From: Diphasiastrum complanatum
Lineage: Eukaryota > Streptophyta > Lycopodiopsida > Lycopodiales > Lycopodiaceae
DNA: 64,000 nucleotides
Direction: 5' to 3'
NCBI GenBank assembly: GCA_029204225.1
Contig: CM055093.1
Coordinates: forward strand, 19,144,041 to 19,208,040
In this document: in pieces, positions 34,535-46,179 of the stretch
Layout: each line of letters begins with the position of its first letter
Position numbering within the stretch: position 1 is the stretch's first letter
The notes under the pieces: model-generated
What the model saw: only the letters and a program-made list of their open reading frames with translations
What the model was told of the DNA's origin: nothing
Database searches by the model: none
Translations under genes and position numbers: made by a program

Positions 34535-35251
34535 ATGGAGCAACTTACGACGCAGTTTGACCAGAAACTGAAGGCCTTACAAGGAGCTCTAGTAGTAATG
34601 CCACATCAATCGGAATCAAACCAGCTGCAGTATCCTCGATGGGAGAATGTATGGTGTTCAGTGTGCATGCAAAACCATACAACAAACGAGTGTCCAGCCC
34701 TAAAGCAAAATCTGAGACTGACACATAGATTCTGCCATCTGTGCAATGCAACATCGCATGATACGACATTTTGCCCCTTTAATGCCCGGATTGTTCAACA
34801 TAAGAGAAGTCCTTATCAGATGTCTTATCCTTACCATCAAGGGGCACCCAACGCGACACCAAGGTATGGTGCACCGAATCAACAACAACGTATGGCCTTA
34901 CCTGCACCATCAAGGCCAGCCAATCAACAAGTGGCCCATGTAAACCCGACATCAGTGGAACCAGAGATGCAAATGCCACCTCAACTTGAGCGGCAGCAAT
35001 GGTGCAGACCAGATGAACCATTTTTGGATCCTGCCATAAATGAATATGTTGCGGGCTATGCAGTTCAAACTCAACGTCAAGGCGGAAGAAATTACTGCTG
35101 CTACGGATGCGGCGAAGGACACAGAATTGCAGAATGTTCCTACAAGGGACAATATACATCCTTCTGCCAAGAATGCAGTTATGGAAACTGTTACAAGAAT
35201 TGTCCATTTAAACCTGGAACTAGTGCACCTCTTAACTTCATTGCAATATAG
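34535..35251 (+). mobile_element. Gypsy gag nucleocapsid with several Cys/His knuckles
   Basis: A 238-codon open frame. Cys/His clusters read CSVCMQNHTTNEC, CHLCNATSHDTTFC, CYGCGEGHRIAEC and CQECSYGNCYKNC, four knuckle-like units instead of the usual one or two. Between them is a Gln/Pro-rich linker. It is nucleic-acid-binding by analogy. It continues the gag at 34202-34510 after a stop. Confidence 0.8.
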
Positions 35252-36140
35252 CAACCAGCAGTTCCAGTAGGGATGCCATCGGAAGGATGACAATTCCACG
35301 CTCCTGTGTTAGTTGTTACGCAAGCACAAAAGAGGAAGGAAGTGGCTCCCTCACCACCACCATCGGTCACTGACAACCAACCCTCAACTTCAGCGCCATA
35401 TCCGAATGTGAGGGAAGAAAGAAGACAGTACCAGAAAATAAGACACTAGGTACAAAAAGCACAAGCAGAGGAAAAAGAGCAAGAAAGAGATAATCTCACG
35501 GAACCTCCAGTTGGCGTCGAGCGGGTACCGCAGGCGGGCTCACCACGGCGCACTGATTAGAACGATCGGTTGCACCAACAAGAACCACCTTTTCACATGG
35601 TGGAGCCTGAGGAACCACGCACTGAAAGGCTCATGCTTTTACTGTCAAGCCGTGTTAGCTTACCACTCAGAGAACTACTGTGGATTGCACCACAAGCGAA
35701 AAGCCTTCTAGCTGAATGGGCCAAAGCGGATGAGGAGCCAGTAGCGCCTGAGCCCATATATTGTATGAGATATGAAGAAACAAGTAACGTCCTCCACATT
35801 GGAGCAGCATGGGAAAGTGAGGAACACAACATCACTTTGCCAATCAAACACAAGAGATACGAGATGAGGCAGCAGTGGTAGATGGAGGATTGGGTGTCAA
35901 TTTGATCTCCACCACTTTGTATGAAAAATGAGGTTTTGCAAGAGTTGAAGCCAACAAGATTCGCCATCAAGCTAGCAAATCAATCTTGTGTGAAACCAAA
36001 AGGTGTAGTTGCCGATATCCTTGTAAAGATAGCAGGCATGCAGTTTGTGATTACTTTTGTAGTCATGGATATATCTGAATCTCCATCTGCATATTGTGTT
36101 TTATTGGGAAGACCATGATTGAGGACTGCGAAAGTAGTAC
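35252..36140 (+). mobile_element. Gypsy linker and aspartic protease remnant
   Basis: Pro/Ser-rich and Glu-rich linker sequence in changing frames is followed at about 35890 by GLGVNLISTTLYEK, then LKPTRFAIKLANQSCVKPKG, ADILVKIAGMQFVITFVVMD and YCVLLGRP. This order is typical of the second half of gypsy retropepsins. The active-site DSGA box before GLGVNLIS is not readable. Frameshifts and stops are present. Confidence 0.7.
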
Positions 36141-36961
36141 ACAACTAGGGTATGGAAAAACTCACCTTCGAGAATAGAGAACAGACTGTAAAGGTTGATC
36201 CAACCACATGGGCGGTGAGACCTATTGTACCCAAGGCTGATGGCGGATCATCTACGACAGATCACATGATTGATCGCCCAAGGCCAGCCAAGGGAGGTCG
36301 CTATGATCCAGAGACGGATGTCATAAGATGGATGGATGCATTAGCAACTATTGACTGTCGGGCATGTCAATATGAATCAGATCCTGAATCCAGTACATCT
36401 TCACCCAAGTGTTACACTATAGACACACCAATCACATTAGGGGTGAATATGATAAACGTAGCATGGCTATCAGCGGAACCTCTTGAGAACCCAGTGGACG
36501 ATGATCTAGTCCCTTGGCAACATGCTCTGACTTATAATAAAGAAATTGAGCTGACTGATGAGTAGGTCCTACACCACATGGACCTAGAACAATACGGAAC
36601 CAAGAAAGTACCAGCACAAGCACCGCAAAAGTCTGCTACGGCGAAAGTCTCAAGGATTGATTCACCCAAAGCACTTGCGAAGAAGAAGAATCAGTTGAAG
36701 CAACGCTACAACCAGGTGATCTGATGGAGTGATCTACCCAAAGAGACGATAGCTACAGTGGATGTTGATATTCGCAACCACGAGGCGAATGTCACGGCAG
36801 TCCCGATGAAAGACAACAAGGATGAACCCACCAAAATGACAAAAAAGGACAAAAAGAAGGTATTGGACTCCTTGAAGTCAATCAAGATAGACTCGGATGC
36901 AGCGTCATCTTCTACACAGGTGACAAAAAATCAAAAAATGACCAGTTAGGCTAAGATCAAT
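36141..36961 (+). mobile_element. Gypsy protease-RT spacer
   Basis: Two open stretches (36152-36565, 36758-36949) have no enzyme motif. The first starts with EKLTFENREQTVKV and is acidic at its end. The second is Lys-rich. They fill the place between protease and RT in this gypsy family. Confidence 0.6.
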
Positions 36962-37904
36962 ATGCTGAAAGAGGAATCTCGACGAGCGCCAGTTCACGAA
37001 ATGCCTGAGACTTTCAAGAATTATACCTTGGATGACATGGTAATCATGATTTTGCAACCAGATCAAAGTCAGGCACCAGCGGAACAAGTCTTCAAGGGAC
37101 CTGCGCGGACACAGTCGATGAATCTTGCCAAGTCAGGTGAAGAAGAAAAGATAGTGCATGTGGGAGAGCAGTTAACACCCACACAGTTCAAGAGACTACG
37201 ATTGTTGTTGGTGGAGTATAAAGACTATTCTGCCTGGAGTTATAGTGACCTGAAGGGCATTCCACCAACAGTAGTCCAACACACCATACCCTTGGTGGAC
37301 GGAGTAGTCCCAAGGTAAGCCGTTATTACCGCTGCAACCTGAATTATACTGAGCTGATCAAGCAGGAGTTGTAGAAGCTGATGGATGCCTAAAGGCCTTC
37401 CAGAAGTTTAAGGATGCATTCGTTTTAGCACCAATCTTACGACGACCCAATTGGTCCATTGAGTTTCACGTGCATACGGATGCATCGAAGTATGCAGTTG
37501 GAGCAGTCTTAACCCAGCCAGGTGAACACAAAAAGGATTTTCCAACCCGACTTACAAGCCGACAGCTCAGTGATACTGAAATGAATTATTCAACCACAGA
37601 GTGGGAAGCATTGGCAATGATCTATGCGGTTAAGAAATTTTTTCACTACTTGATGGCCACACATTTTGCTTTTTATACAGAACATCAACCCTTACTCTAT
37701 CTCGTTAATAAAACTTGCAACACCGGAAGAATCACCAGATGGCTACTTCTGTTGTTGGAATTTAATTTTCGAATAGTAGTTCGCAAGGGAAAACAACACT
37801 ACATGGCAGATCATGTGTCGCGAATCAAGGGGAAGGAGATTGCAACCCAACCCGACGATGAGCTGGCAGATGCTGTCTTATTTTACGTGGACATAGTACC
37901 TTAA
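36962..37904 (+). mobile_element. Gypsy RT start fused to RNase H by a large deletion
   Basis: EYKDYSAWSYSDLKGIPPTV and VQHTIPL are the standard N-terminal lead of gypsy RT. After about 37380 (QEL, stop, KLMDA) the sequence passes directly into KAFQKFKDAFVLAPILRRPN and HTDASKYAVGAVLTQPG, the end of RT and start of RNase H. The palm with the YxDD box, roughly 200 residues, is missing. RNase H then reads on to about 37904 (EWEALAMIYAVKKFFHYL, VRKGKQHYMADHVSRI). Confidence 0.85.
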
Positions 37905-37929
37905 TGGACTACCAACATTGTTGAATATC

Positions 37930-38425
37930 TAATGCGGGGCCAACCAGACAAATCACTACCAAAGGCGGAACATCGGAAATTGATCTTGAAGGCTAGACCT
38001 TATCAGCTGATTGCCGGTCAGTTGTATCAAAGAGGACCATACGGAATTCTTCGGCGGTGTATTCTTCCTCATGAGGTCACCCAAAACATTTCGCTTTCAC
38101 ATGAAGGCATGGGTGGAGGCCATTTTGCTTCCAACATTACAGTTCGCAAGATCCTGCAATCAGGATGTTGGTGGCCAACGATTCATAAGGATACGGAGGA
38201 ATACTTGAATAAGTGCAATGCGTGCCAAAGGGCAAGGAGACCAATGAGATTGAATTATGACCTACTACACCCGGTCTTAGCCCAAGTCGAAAAGTGGGGA
38301 TTGGATTCCATCGGTCCAATTCACCCTGCGGCAAGGAGTTCCCAGGCTCGATACATAATCGTAGCCAAAGACTACCTCACTAAGTGGGTCGAAGCCAAGG
38401 CAGTACGTGTCAGAAATGGTGAACT
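37930..38425 (+). mobile_element. Gypsy integrase N-terminus and core start
   Basis: The HHCC zinc module is complete (SHEGMGGGHFASN, then CNACQRARRP). The core begins with WGLDSIGPIHPAARSSQA and YIIVAKDYLTKWVEAKAV, with the first catalytic Asp. At about 38425 the sequence switches to copia RT, so the rest of integrase, its C-terminus and the 3' LTR are absent. Confidence 0.87.
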
Positions 38426-38975
38426 CTTGCAACTTTGTCGCAGCACGAACAAGACACGAAGATCAAATGAGAACAATCTCAGAAGAGATTGAGTCGATGA
38501 GGCAAAATGAGGCATGGACATTAGATCCACTGCCAGAAAACAGAAAAGTAGTCGACTGCAAGTGGGTGTATAAGAAAAAGCTGAAATCAGATGACACCAT
38601 TGGCCACTATAAAACAAGGCTTGTCGAGAAGGGCTACAAGCAGAAATATGGTGTCGACTATTTCGACACATATTCGCCCATGGTCAAGATGACAAGCATA
38701 AGGCTGGTCCTTGCATATGCCACACTTTACAATCTGGAAATTCACCAGATTGACGTGAAATAGCCTTTCTCCACGGAGATCTAGAGGAGAAAATTTCATG
38801 AAGCAACCTGAAGGCTATGAAGACTCCGACAACAGACAATATGTCTATCGATTGCAGAGATGCATCTACGGTCTAAAACAGGCATCACGAGCCTGTTACA
38901 AAAAGCTTGATGGCCTTATGAAGTCTCTAGACTTCAATCCTACTCAACTAGACTATAATGTCTACATCAAACTTG
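38426..38975 (+). mobile_element. Copia RT fragment
   Basis: It reads EIESMRQNEAWTLDPLP, VVDCKWVYKKKLK, VEKGYKQKYGVDYFDTYSPM, LEIHQIDVK (stop, frameshift), GDLEEK, QPEGYEDSDNRQYVYRL, CIYGLKQASRACYKKLDGLM and LDYNVYIKL. It ends just before the YVDD box, where minus-strand copia sequence takes over. Confidence 0.87.
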
Positions 38976-40060
38976 TTGATTTTCATAGCTCTCCCTGGAT
39001 AGATGTTCTTGGAAAGTCATCCATGTCCCGACTCTCCATCAATCTCTCAAACCACTTAGGGAGCTTCCTGTCAAGTGAACGGCTTCTTGGTGAAAATGTA
39101 TCCCACCGTACATCTTTCTCCTTGCATTTGTCACCTGCAACTTCAATCCTTCTTGCACCAAAAAGTTTATCTCTACCTCTCTAACCTATCTCTTGAGGTT
39201 GAGTAGTTGTATCATGAGGTGTATCCTCATGTCCATCACTAGGAAAGTCAATAAATGGATCATCATCATTTTGTTCTCCACTAGATCAAAACATCTATTG
39301 CCCTTCACACGATCATCATATCCTAGGAATATACACTTGATAGCTTTTACATCAAGCTTACATCTCTCTTCCTTAGGAATGTGTACAAAGGCCTTACATC
39401 CAAAGATTCGCAAATGGTTCACTTTTGGATTCTTCTTCGTGAATGCCTCCTCAGGTGTTATCTTTGGTACGGCAATGGTAGGACTCCTATTTTGAAGATA
39501 GACTGTGGTACTACATGCTTCTGACCAAAAATCTTTTGGTAGCTTCATCTCAACTACCATAGATCTGGCACTTTCCACAATCGTACGATTCTTGTGCTCA
39601 ACTACACCATTGAGTTCAGGAGTATGAACTTGCGTAAGTTGCCTTTTGATCCCACATTGATCACAAAGATCATTGAAGTCAGTATACTTGTACTCATCTC
39701 CACTATCCGATCTTAGAACTTTGATCTTCCTACCTGTTTGATTTCTGACCAATGCTTTGAAACTCTTGAAAGTGGCAAATGCATCTGATTTATTCTTCAA
39801 GAAGTAAACATATCATCTATGAGGGTCATGAAATAGAAAGCTCCACCCATGGACATAGTCCTCATAGGCCCACATAGATCTGTATGGATCAGGTCCAAGA
39901 TGTTCTTTGCCCTTACAACACCACCTTTATTGAATTTCTCTCGATGCTGCTTCCCATACACACATGATTCGCACATTGTCTTCAAGTGGTCTTCCATCAT
40001 AGGCAATCCTCTCACCATTTTCAATTTCCTCATCAAGCTCAGGCTTCCACGTGAGGTCCT
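38976..40060 (-). mobile_element. Copia GAG-pre-integrase, integrase and linker, minus strand
   Basis: Right to left: SLSLMRKLKMVRGLPMMEDH, CESCVYGKQHREKFNKGGVV, LIHTDLCGPM, TLIDDMFTS. After a frameshift come KVLRSDSGDEY, ELNGVVEHKNRTIVESARSM, KLPKDFWSEACSTTVYLQNR and RIFGCKAFVHIPKEER. Near 39000-39180 a linker (PKWFERLMESRDMDDFP) follows. The catalytic Asp and Glu can be located, but Glu lies in VVEHKN instead of the usual VAERKN. It is the same family as the nested copia at 44853-48292. Confidence 0.87.
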
Positions 40061-40600
40061 TTCTCGATTTGATTGTAAGTCTCTTCGAAATTTCTCTTTC
40101 CCTTTGGCTTCTGCTTTGTATGAAGAACTTGGGACAGTGGCACCTAAAGGTGTTGGGAATGATTCCATACCTGTGGAAGGTGTGGGTTGATTCTCTACCA
40201 CTTCATTATCTTGGTTTTCAAAAGAAGCCTCCGGGAAACATTAAAAAATATAGGTCTCTTGGAGTTCGCAACATTGAACGGACCAAGCCTTCATGCTGGT
40301 CTTGACTTTCTCAAGGAAAGACTGCCACGTCATGGGATGGTGGAATGATTAGAATCAGTAACTGAGTGCTTGCTTGATTCTGGACCAGTGTGGATTTATG
40401 GTGAAGGAGGGTAGTATACTGCTCTAGGATTTAAGAAACACAATGACGAGGATGATGTAGTACAAAATTCAGCAGCTTGTGTCGAACCTGGAGTTACCAC
40501 CTCGTGGTACATAGTTGTAATTTTGATGTCGGAAGATGAACTCATAGAAATTCTGCCATAATAAGTTATAGCAGGAGGAACTAAAGAAGCTGAACTTTCC
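40061..40600 (+). other. Unrecognised, partly open frame
   Basis: A plus-strand frame about 40240-40560 reads through three stretches split by a TGA and a TAG: GLLEFATLNGPSLHAGLDFL, LESVTECLLDSGPVWIYGEG, and CVEPGVTTSWYIVVILMSED. It may be a decayed gene piece, but no family was recognised. The minus-strand segment 40060-40201, fused to the copia fragment, is also not recognisable. Confidence 0.3.
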
Positions 40601-41795
40601 ATTGCTAAACCAAAATGAAAAAGTACTACGAAGTAGAAATTAAAACTACTACAATTTTGCTTTTAGTCATGGTACTTGATTAGAAAAGTCAATAAAAAAC
40701 AAAAAAAACTACAGATTTAATTCTATGCTAAGCATAGAAAACTATTCTTAGCATGGGTTTAAAGAAATGCAAATATGCTAGTTTGAATAGATTATGATAA
40801 CCAGAAAACAATAGAGCAAACAAGAACATTCGAAGACCTAAGCACGAAATGTTTCTAGACTGGCAACCACATCTTTAAGTACTTAGACAAAGTGTTCAGG
40901 CAAAAGCTAGGACTCAGAGACTTTGAATTTAGGGTTACTTTAAAATTTTTGCTAACATTATGGTCTAGGTAAAATTTTGGTAAGGCCCTTGTCCTTAATT
41001 AGTTTGCAGCATTTAAGGCAAAAATACGAGAGTGTCAAGTTACCTAAACCTTGTCAAATTACCCCATGTTGTAATACATTCAGGAATCTTAAAATTTTAA
41101 ACTAACATTCATGGTTTTGCTTAATATTTTAACGTAGAAAATAAACTAACATGTAAAATTAAAACTTATGTTCATTTTTGGTTGACTGCCAAGGTCAAAC
41201 ACAACAAAATTACATTTTTAGTTTCTTAAGCAACCCCAAACAAAGAAGAAATGAATTTTGTAAGTCAACGTTGAAATCAAATCTTTGTTTACAGCGCACA
41301 GTTGAAAACAATATGAAATTTTCTTTAAGTTTCCTTTTTACTTTGCCCCATTCCGAGCTAAAACAAAAATGTTAATAGAGTTCCAAGTAAATTCAACTTC
41401 AATGACGAGCATGGAAGGAAAAGCCACAATTCAGACTTAAAGGACGTCATTCACCCTTTTCTGTCAAACTCAACACATGAAAAATGAGACCTACCCAGTT
41501 CCCATACAATATTTAAGGAGCACATACGTGGCATAACTCACCTTTGCCTGTTCATTTTCTTTTGTTGCGCTCTCTGGCTCTTGCTTTTAGCTAAGTTACT
41601 AGTGTACTAGACAAAGCATAAGCTTCCAAAGATTTCTAATATCAGGACTGGCTCCCGGAAGCTGACATCTCAAGATTCAAGTAAGTTAACCATATTTTAC
41701 AGCTTTCCAGTTTAGCTTTGATTTCTTGAAGCTGTGTTGCCATGCTCAACATAGCTTTATTTTGGTCTTTGGCTAAGCAACGTGTTTTCCTCACT
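40601..41795. other. AT-rich stretch without gene
   Basis: No coding signal. A perfect inverted repeat, TTCTATGCT-A-AGCATAGAA, lies at about 40724-40742. It is related to the satellite core that starts at 41796. CATGCTCAACATAG near 41740 looks like another degenerate unit. Confidence 0.5.
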
Positions 41796-42043
41796 TATGC
41801 TGATGAGCATAAGTCGAGAGTGGACCTATGCTAGGTCCTTGTTGAACTTATGCTGAGCATAGGTCGACTCTCGACTTATGCTGATCATAAGTTGAGACCC
41901 GACCTATGCTGAGCATAAGTCGAGAGCGGACCTATGCTCAGCATATATCCACTCTCGACTTATGCTGAGCATAGGTCAAGAGCCAACCTATGCTCAACAT
42001 AAGTCCAAAGAGGACCTATGCTCAACATAGGTATGCTCTCGAC
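41796..42043. repeat. 28-bp satellite with palindromic core
   Basis: About nine units of roughly 28 bp follow the pattern CYTATGCTSAGCATARGTCGAGAGYGGA (Y, R, S mark the varying bases). The 17-19 base core CTTATGCTCAGCATAAG is nearly self-complementary, so each unit can form a hairpin. Units alternate between CTTATG and CCTATG starts and between CGAGAG and its complement CTCTCG. One more unit is at 53768-53792, beyond the gypsy element that begins at 42044. Confidence 0.85.
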
Positions 42044-43152
42044 TGTTAGCGGATTCCAGAGAATCCCCAGATGCTGAGCCAAGCTGAAGACATGGAGTAT
42101 CTCTCACCCATGACCGAGGAGGTCTCAAAATGAGGAGAGCAAAAGAAGCTGAGAGCCGAGGATTACTAGCTAGGATGACATTTATTTTCTATGTGAGCCT
42201 ACATGGTGTATCCCAGAGAAGGAACGACCATGTAGGAGCTAGTCATATTTCCTAGGCAATGTAAATAAGTGTAGACCCCTTAAATAATTTAGAGTGAGCC
42301 ACCTTTTGATGGTGACCTCTAGTGAAAGGGCTATTTCCACATGTAATTTCTAAAGTAGTGGAATTGCCACTTGGGCTCCACATGGGCAGCCCTCTTGCTT
42401 ATTTAAGGACCCCCCTCTCTTGTGAGGGAGCTATTTATTGTATTGTCATTTCTCTCGAGTGAATAAAGAAGATCTACCACGAGTTCTTGGCAATTGAGAA
42501 GCTCCTTGTTCATGGCTATCTTCTTGAGTGAGATTCCTATGAGCATGTTTTGATTTCTTTATGTGATTGTGGACTAATTAGATTTCTTGCTTACTTTCTT
42601 GCTTTGTCGAATGTAGATGTGGATTAAGCTTCTTGTTTCTTGATTTTGTAGTTTCAGCATGCAGGTAAACTATATAGGCTGAGATTGTGGATTTGATCTT
42701 GTATTTCTACTAACAATCCTGTCCTTGATTGTTCTTGGGTATTCCAAGCATCAAGAAATGGGTGTTTCTTGATTCTTGGGCTGCTAGAATGCTGCTAGGA
42801 AGTTAGTTTTCCAGTTTCTTGTTTCTTGTTGAGTAGCTTAATCTTGTTATTGTATTATTCTCTGATTTCCTAAGATAGCTTGGTAGATAGATTGTAGATT
42901 TGCTCTTTGTCCAGAATGTTGATCTATGCTTGAGCTAGGATTGGTTGCATGGCTTGTAAGTGCATGTAGCTGAGTGTTTGTGACCGTTTCATCCCCACTG
43001 ACAGGCTGGGAATACACATTGTAATCTGAGAAATACTTCTGCCTAGAAACAGTTCTAAACAAGGAGATAAATTGTAAAGAATTGTAACCATTGGAAGTAA
43101 CAAAAGAACGAAGAAAAACCGTGTTCACAGATTTAACGAGAATCTGTGAACA
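42044..43152 (+). mobile_element. Large gypsy 5' LTR (1109 bp)
   Basis: It begins TGTT and ends AACA and is followed by a primer-binding-site-like sequence at 43155. TTATTTAAGG near 42400 and GAATAAAG near 42465 are plausible TATA and polyadenylation signals. The last about 625 bp are repeated at 53141-53762. The left flank ends TCGAC and the right flank of the 3' copy begins TTGAC, consistent with a target duplication. Confidence 0.85.
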
Positions 43153-43154
43153 TT

Positions 43155-43172
43155 TGGCACCATTTCCACAAC
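43155..43172 (+). promoter_or_regulatory. Degenerate Asp-tRNA primer-binding site
   Basis: TGGCACCATTTCC differs from the gypsy Asp-type site TGGCGCCGTTGCC at three positions. Two of these are the G of a CpG changed to A. It lies two bases after the LTR end. Confidence 0.55.
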
Positions 43173-43389
43173 TACACAAACACTTCTCACATTAAACCTT
43201 TCCGATCTGTGCTATCAAACAATCGCGCTAAAGTCTCCCACACGCATCCTTGCCGTGCTCATCATTTTGATCCTGACCAAAATACAGCTTCGTTTTTGAC
43301 CGAGGCTTCACAGTCCCTACCTAGTCGGACTCCACAACTCTCGTCTGGATTGGTCCGCTACACACTGACCGAATCACCACTTAAAAAAA

Positions 43390-44120
43390 TCCTGTCAAGT
43401 CTTGAGTTAAACCTCAACCAAAGCTCATTGATCAGATCTCAACCGAGCCTTTCAGTTGACATCTTGACCATAGACCTTCTATCGCATCTCGACCGCTGCC
43501 TTTCAGTTACATCTCGACCGACAGCATTCTATAAGATCTCAACTGGAGGCACCCTGAAAGAACTCAATCGGAAGCTTTCTCTCAAATCTCAACCGAAGCT
43601 TCCTATCAAATCTCAACCGGAGGCTTTCTGTTAAATCTCGACCGGAGTCTTCGATCCTAATCTCGACCGAAGCGTTTTGTTAAGTCTCGACCAAAGCTTT
43701 CTATTAAATCTCAACCGGAGGCTTTCTGTCAAATCTCGACAGGCGCCTTTTGTCCTAATCTCGACCGACACATTCTGTCATATCTCGACTAAAACCATTC
43801 TCTCAGATCTCGATCTAAGCATCCTGTCAGATCTCAACCGAAGCCCTCTGTCTGATCTCGACCAACGCCATTCTATCAGATCTCGACCGACGGCATTCTA
43901 TAGAATCTCAACCGGAGACATCTTGTCAGATCTCAACCGGAGACATTCTGTCAAATATCGACCGGAGGCTTTCTCTCAGATGTCAACCGAAACTTTCTAT
44001 TAGATCTTGACTGAACCTCTCTATCAAATCTCGACCGGAGCCATTCACTCAAATCTCGACCGGACCTTTCTATTAATTCTCAACCGAGGATTTTTTATCA
44101 ACTCTCAACCGAGAGTTTTG
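43390..44120. repeat. TCTCGACCG tandem array in gypsy 5' leader
   Basis: About 26 degenerate units of 25-28 bp share TCAAATCTCGACCGGAGGCT, often followed by TTCTG. Variation is concentrated at the two CpG sites (CTCGACCGG to CTCAACCGG, CTTGAC, CGACCAG). It lies in the leader between the primer-binding site and gag. Open frames across it come from the repeat. Confidence 0.88.
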
Positions 44121-44619
44121 ACTTCCAACCTGAACCAAGTCAACTTCAAAACAAAGTCTACTTTATTATATGACTAGGTCTCAATGTTTGCCAAATACCA
44201 CAGTTCTTTCCAAATTTATTGCAAAATCCTAACACCAAAAAAACAAAACAATTGTGAAATTTGGACACCACCACATTATTTATCTCTGACTATTTTTGAA
44301 AACAAAAAATAGTCAAGTTACCAAAGAGTCCAAGAGACCTACCTGCCCAATCCTAAGATACTCCATATTTGTTATGGAAAATCCGAATTCCACATAGGGC
44401 TATCCACCAGAGATGGTCTCTCCATCTACCGAATAGGCTCGATTCAATAGGTATTCTAGGATAAAATCCCAAGTCCAAGAGCCATCCACAAATCCATTTG
44501 ACAGATGGGAACCCATGCGTTTTGAAGCTCCATACAATCGACCACACTTTCATGCTGTAGAATCTTCACATGCACGAGCTCACTTGAACGGCGCTTTTGC
44601 AAATAATGTTCCGCGTCTT
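44121..44619 (+). other. Remainder of gypsy 5' leader, no gene
   Basis: AT-rich sequence with no gene. A frame on the minus strand at 44353-44553 has no support. Gag begins after it. Confidence 0.5.
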
Positions 44620-44852
44620 GAAAAATGAAGTCCCAAGTTAGATTTACCTAAGTACGATGGCAACCCTGACCCTCAAAGATTTCTTCAAGTCTTTGAGAAC
44701 GCATGCGATGTCTATGGCGAGACATCACCTGAAGCCATGGTTCAACTCTTCTCGATGACCATGATCGATCGAGCATGAGAATGGTTTTTTATCTTTGATC
44801 GTGAAGATAAACAAGACTGGTCACTCTTGAAAGAAGCCTTCATCAAAGACTG
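44620..44852 (+). mobile_element. Gypsy gag fragment
   Basis: The frame reads LDLPKYDGNPDPQRFLQVFE, NACDVYGETSPEAMVQLFSM, then a stop, EWFFIFDREDKQDWSLLKEA. It is homologous to the gag at 33700-33940 (PKYNGSSDPIRFLQIYE). It is cut at about 44852 by reversed copia sequence. Confidence 0.8.
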
Positions 44853-45645
44853 CCATACTACATGATCCTGACCAAAAATCGTTTGGTAGTTTCATCTCAT
44901 CTAGCATAGATTTGGCAATTTCCACAATCGTACGATTCTTGCGCTCAGCTACACCATTGAGAGCAGGAGTATAGGCTTGCGTAAATTGTCTTTTAATCCC
45001 ACATTGTTCACAAAGATCATTGAAGTCATTAGACTTGTACTCACCTCCATTATCTGATCTTAGGACTTTGATCTTCCTATCTGTTTGATTTTCGACCAAT
45101 GCTTTGAAGCTCTTGAAGTTGTCAAATGCATCTGATTTCTTCTTCAAGAAGTAGATCCACGTCTTTCGTGACATATCATCAATAAAGGTCATAAAATAGA
45201 AGGCTTTACCTAAGGACATGGTCCTCATTGGCCCACATAAATCTGTGTGGATCAAATCCAGGATGTTCTTTGCTCTTGAAACACCCTCTTTATTGAACTT
45301 CTCTCGATGCTGCTTCCCATATACACATGATTCGCACATCAATTTCAAGTGGTCTTCTATAGTAGGCAATCCTGTTACCATCTCCAATTTCCTCATCAAA
45401 CTGAGGCTTCCCAAGTTTAAGTGACCAAGCCTCTTATGCCACAACTCAATTTGCAATGGAATGGACGATACAAGTCCATGTTGTCCCTTAATTGTAGCAT
45501 TCAACTTGTACAATTTTGTATTGGGCTCTCTTACTCCATCTGCAATAACTTTGAACTTTTGGTTCACATCCTTCACAAAGCAACGATCATGGGCGAATTC
45601 TACTTTCAACTTCTGATCAGTAATGACTCCAACAGAAAGTAGATA
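44853..45645 (-). mobile_element. Nested copia integrase (N-terminal two thirds), minus strand
   Basis: The open frame includes LWHKRLGHLNLGSLSLMRKL, CESCVYGKQHREKFNKEGVS, LIHTDLCGPMRTMS, FIDDMSRKTWIYFLKKKSDA, KVLRSDNGGEYKSNDF and NGVAERKNRTIVEIAKSM, so all three catalytic residues are kept. It is truncated at 44853 at SGSCSMA, where it meets gypsy gag. It is closely similar to 38976-40060. Confidence 0.9.
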
Positions 45646-46173
45646 TTACTTCAAACCTGGTACGTAAAGTACCTCCCTGATCATCCTGCTTTTGCCATCA
45701 GGTAGTTGGATTGAAACGGTGCCTATCCCCTTGATCTTGCACACCTCGCCATTTGCTTGTGAAACGGACGTTCCATTATCCAACACTTTCATGCTATTGA
45801 ACCAATTCTTGTTACCTGTCATGTGTCTTGTGGCTCCCGAGTCAATATACCATGCTTGATCATCTTGATTAGATGACAATGCAGATATGAAGATGCTAGA
45901 GTCTTCAATCTCACCCTCATCGACAAGGTTACCTACTTGCTTTGGTTTCCCCTTGCCTTGTTCTGCCAGGAATTTGCGACATTCACTCTTCCAATGGCCC
46001 TTCTTATCACAATGGATGCACTTTTCTTTCTTCTTGGTCTTACTGGAAGATCCCTCATCCTCATGAGACTTGGCAAATTGCTGCTTAGACTTATTCTTGC
46101 CCTTGCCCTTGCCTTGTTTTTGGCATGTCGCAAGTGCCTGATCGTCAGTATTTTGACGTCTAGCTTTCACCAT
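45646..46173 (-). mobile_element. Nested copia zinc knuckle and protease, minus strand
   Basis: A 175-codon open frame has a Lys-rich start, the knuckle CIHCDKKGHWKSEC, the protease WYIDSGATRHMTGNKNWF and the tail IREVLYVPGLK. The DSG active site is kept. It is separated from integrase by one stop or frameshift at about 45645. Confidence 0.9.
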
Positions 46174-46179
46174 TTCTCG

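Noticed and set aside
34545-35299. Minus-strand open frames opposite gypsy gag
   Set aside because: They are shadows of the plus-strand gag, whose zinc knuckles are clear.
43146-44003. Open frames of 162 and 108 codons in the 5' leader array
   Set aside because: Same reason: repeat-driven openness across a non-coding leader between primer-binding site and gag.
44353-44553. Minus-strand 66-codon frame in the gypsy leader
   Set aside because: Short, no motif, not found in related leaders.
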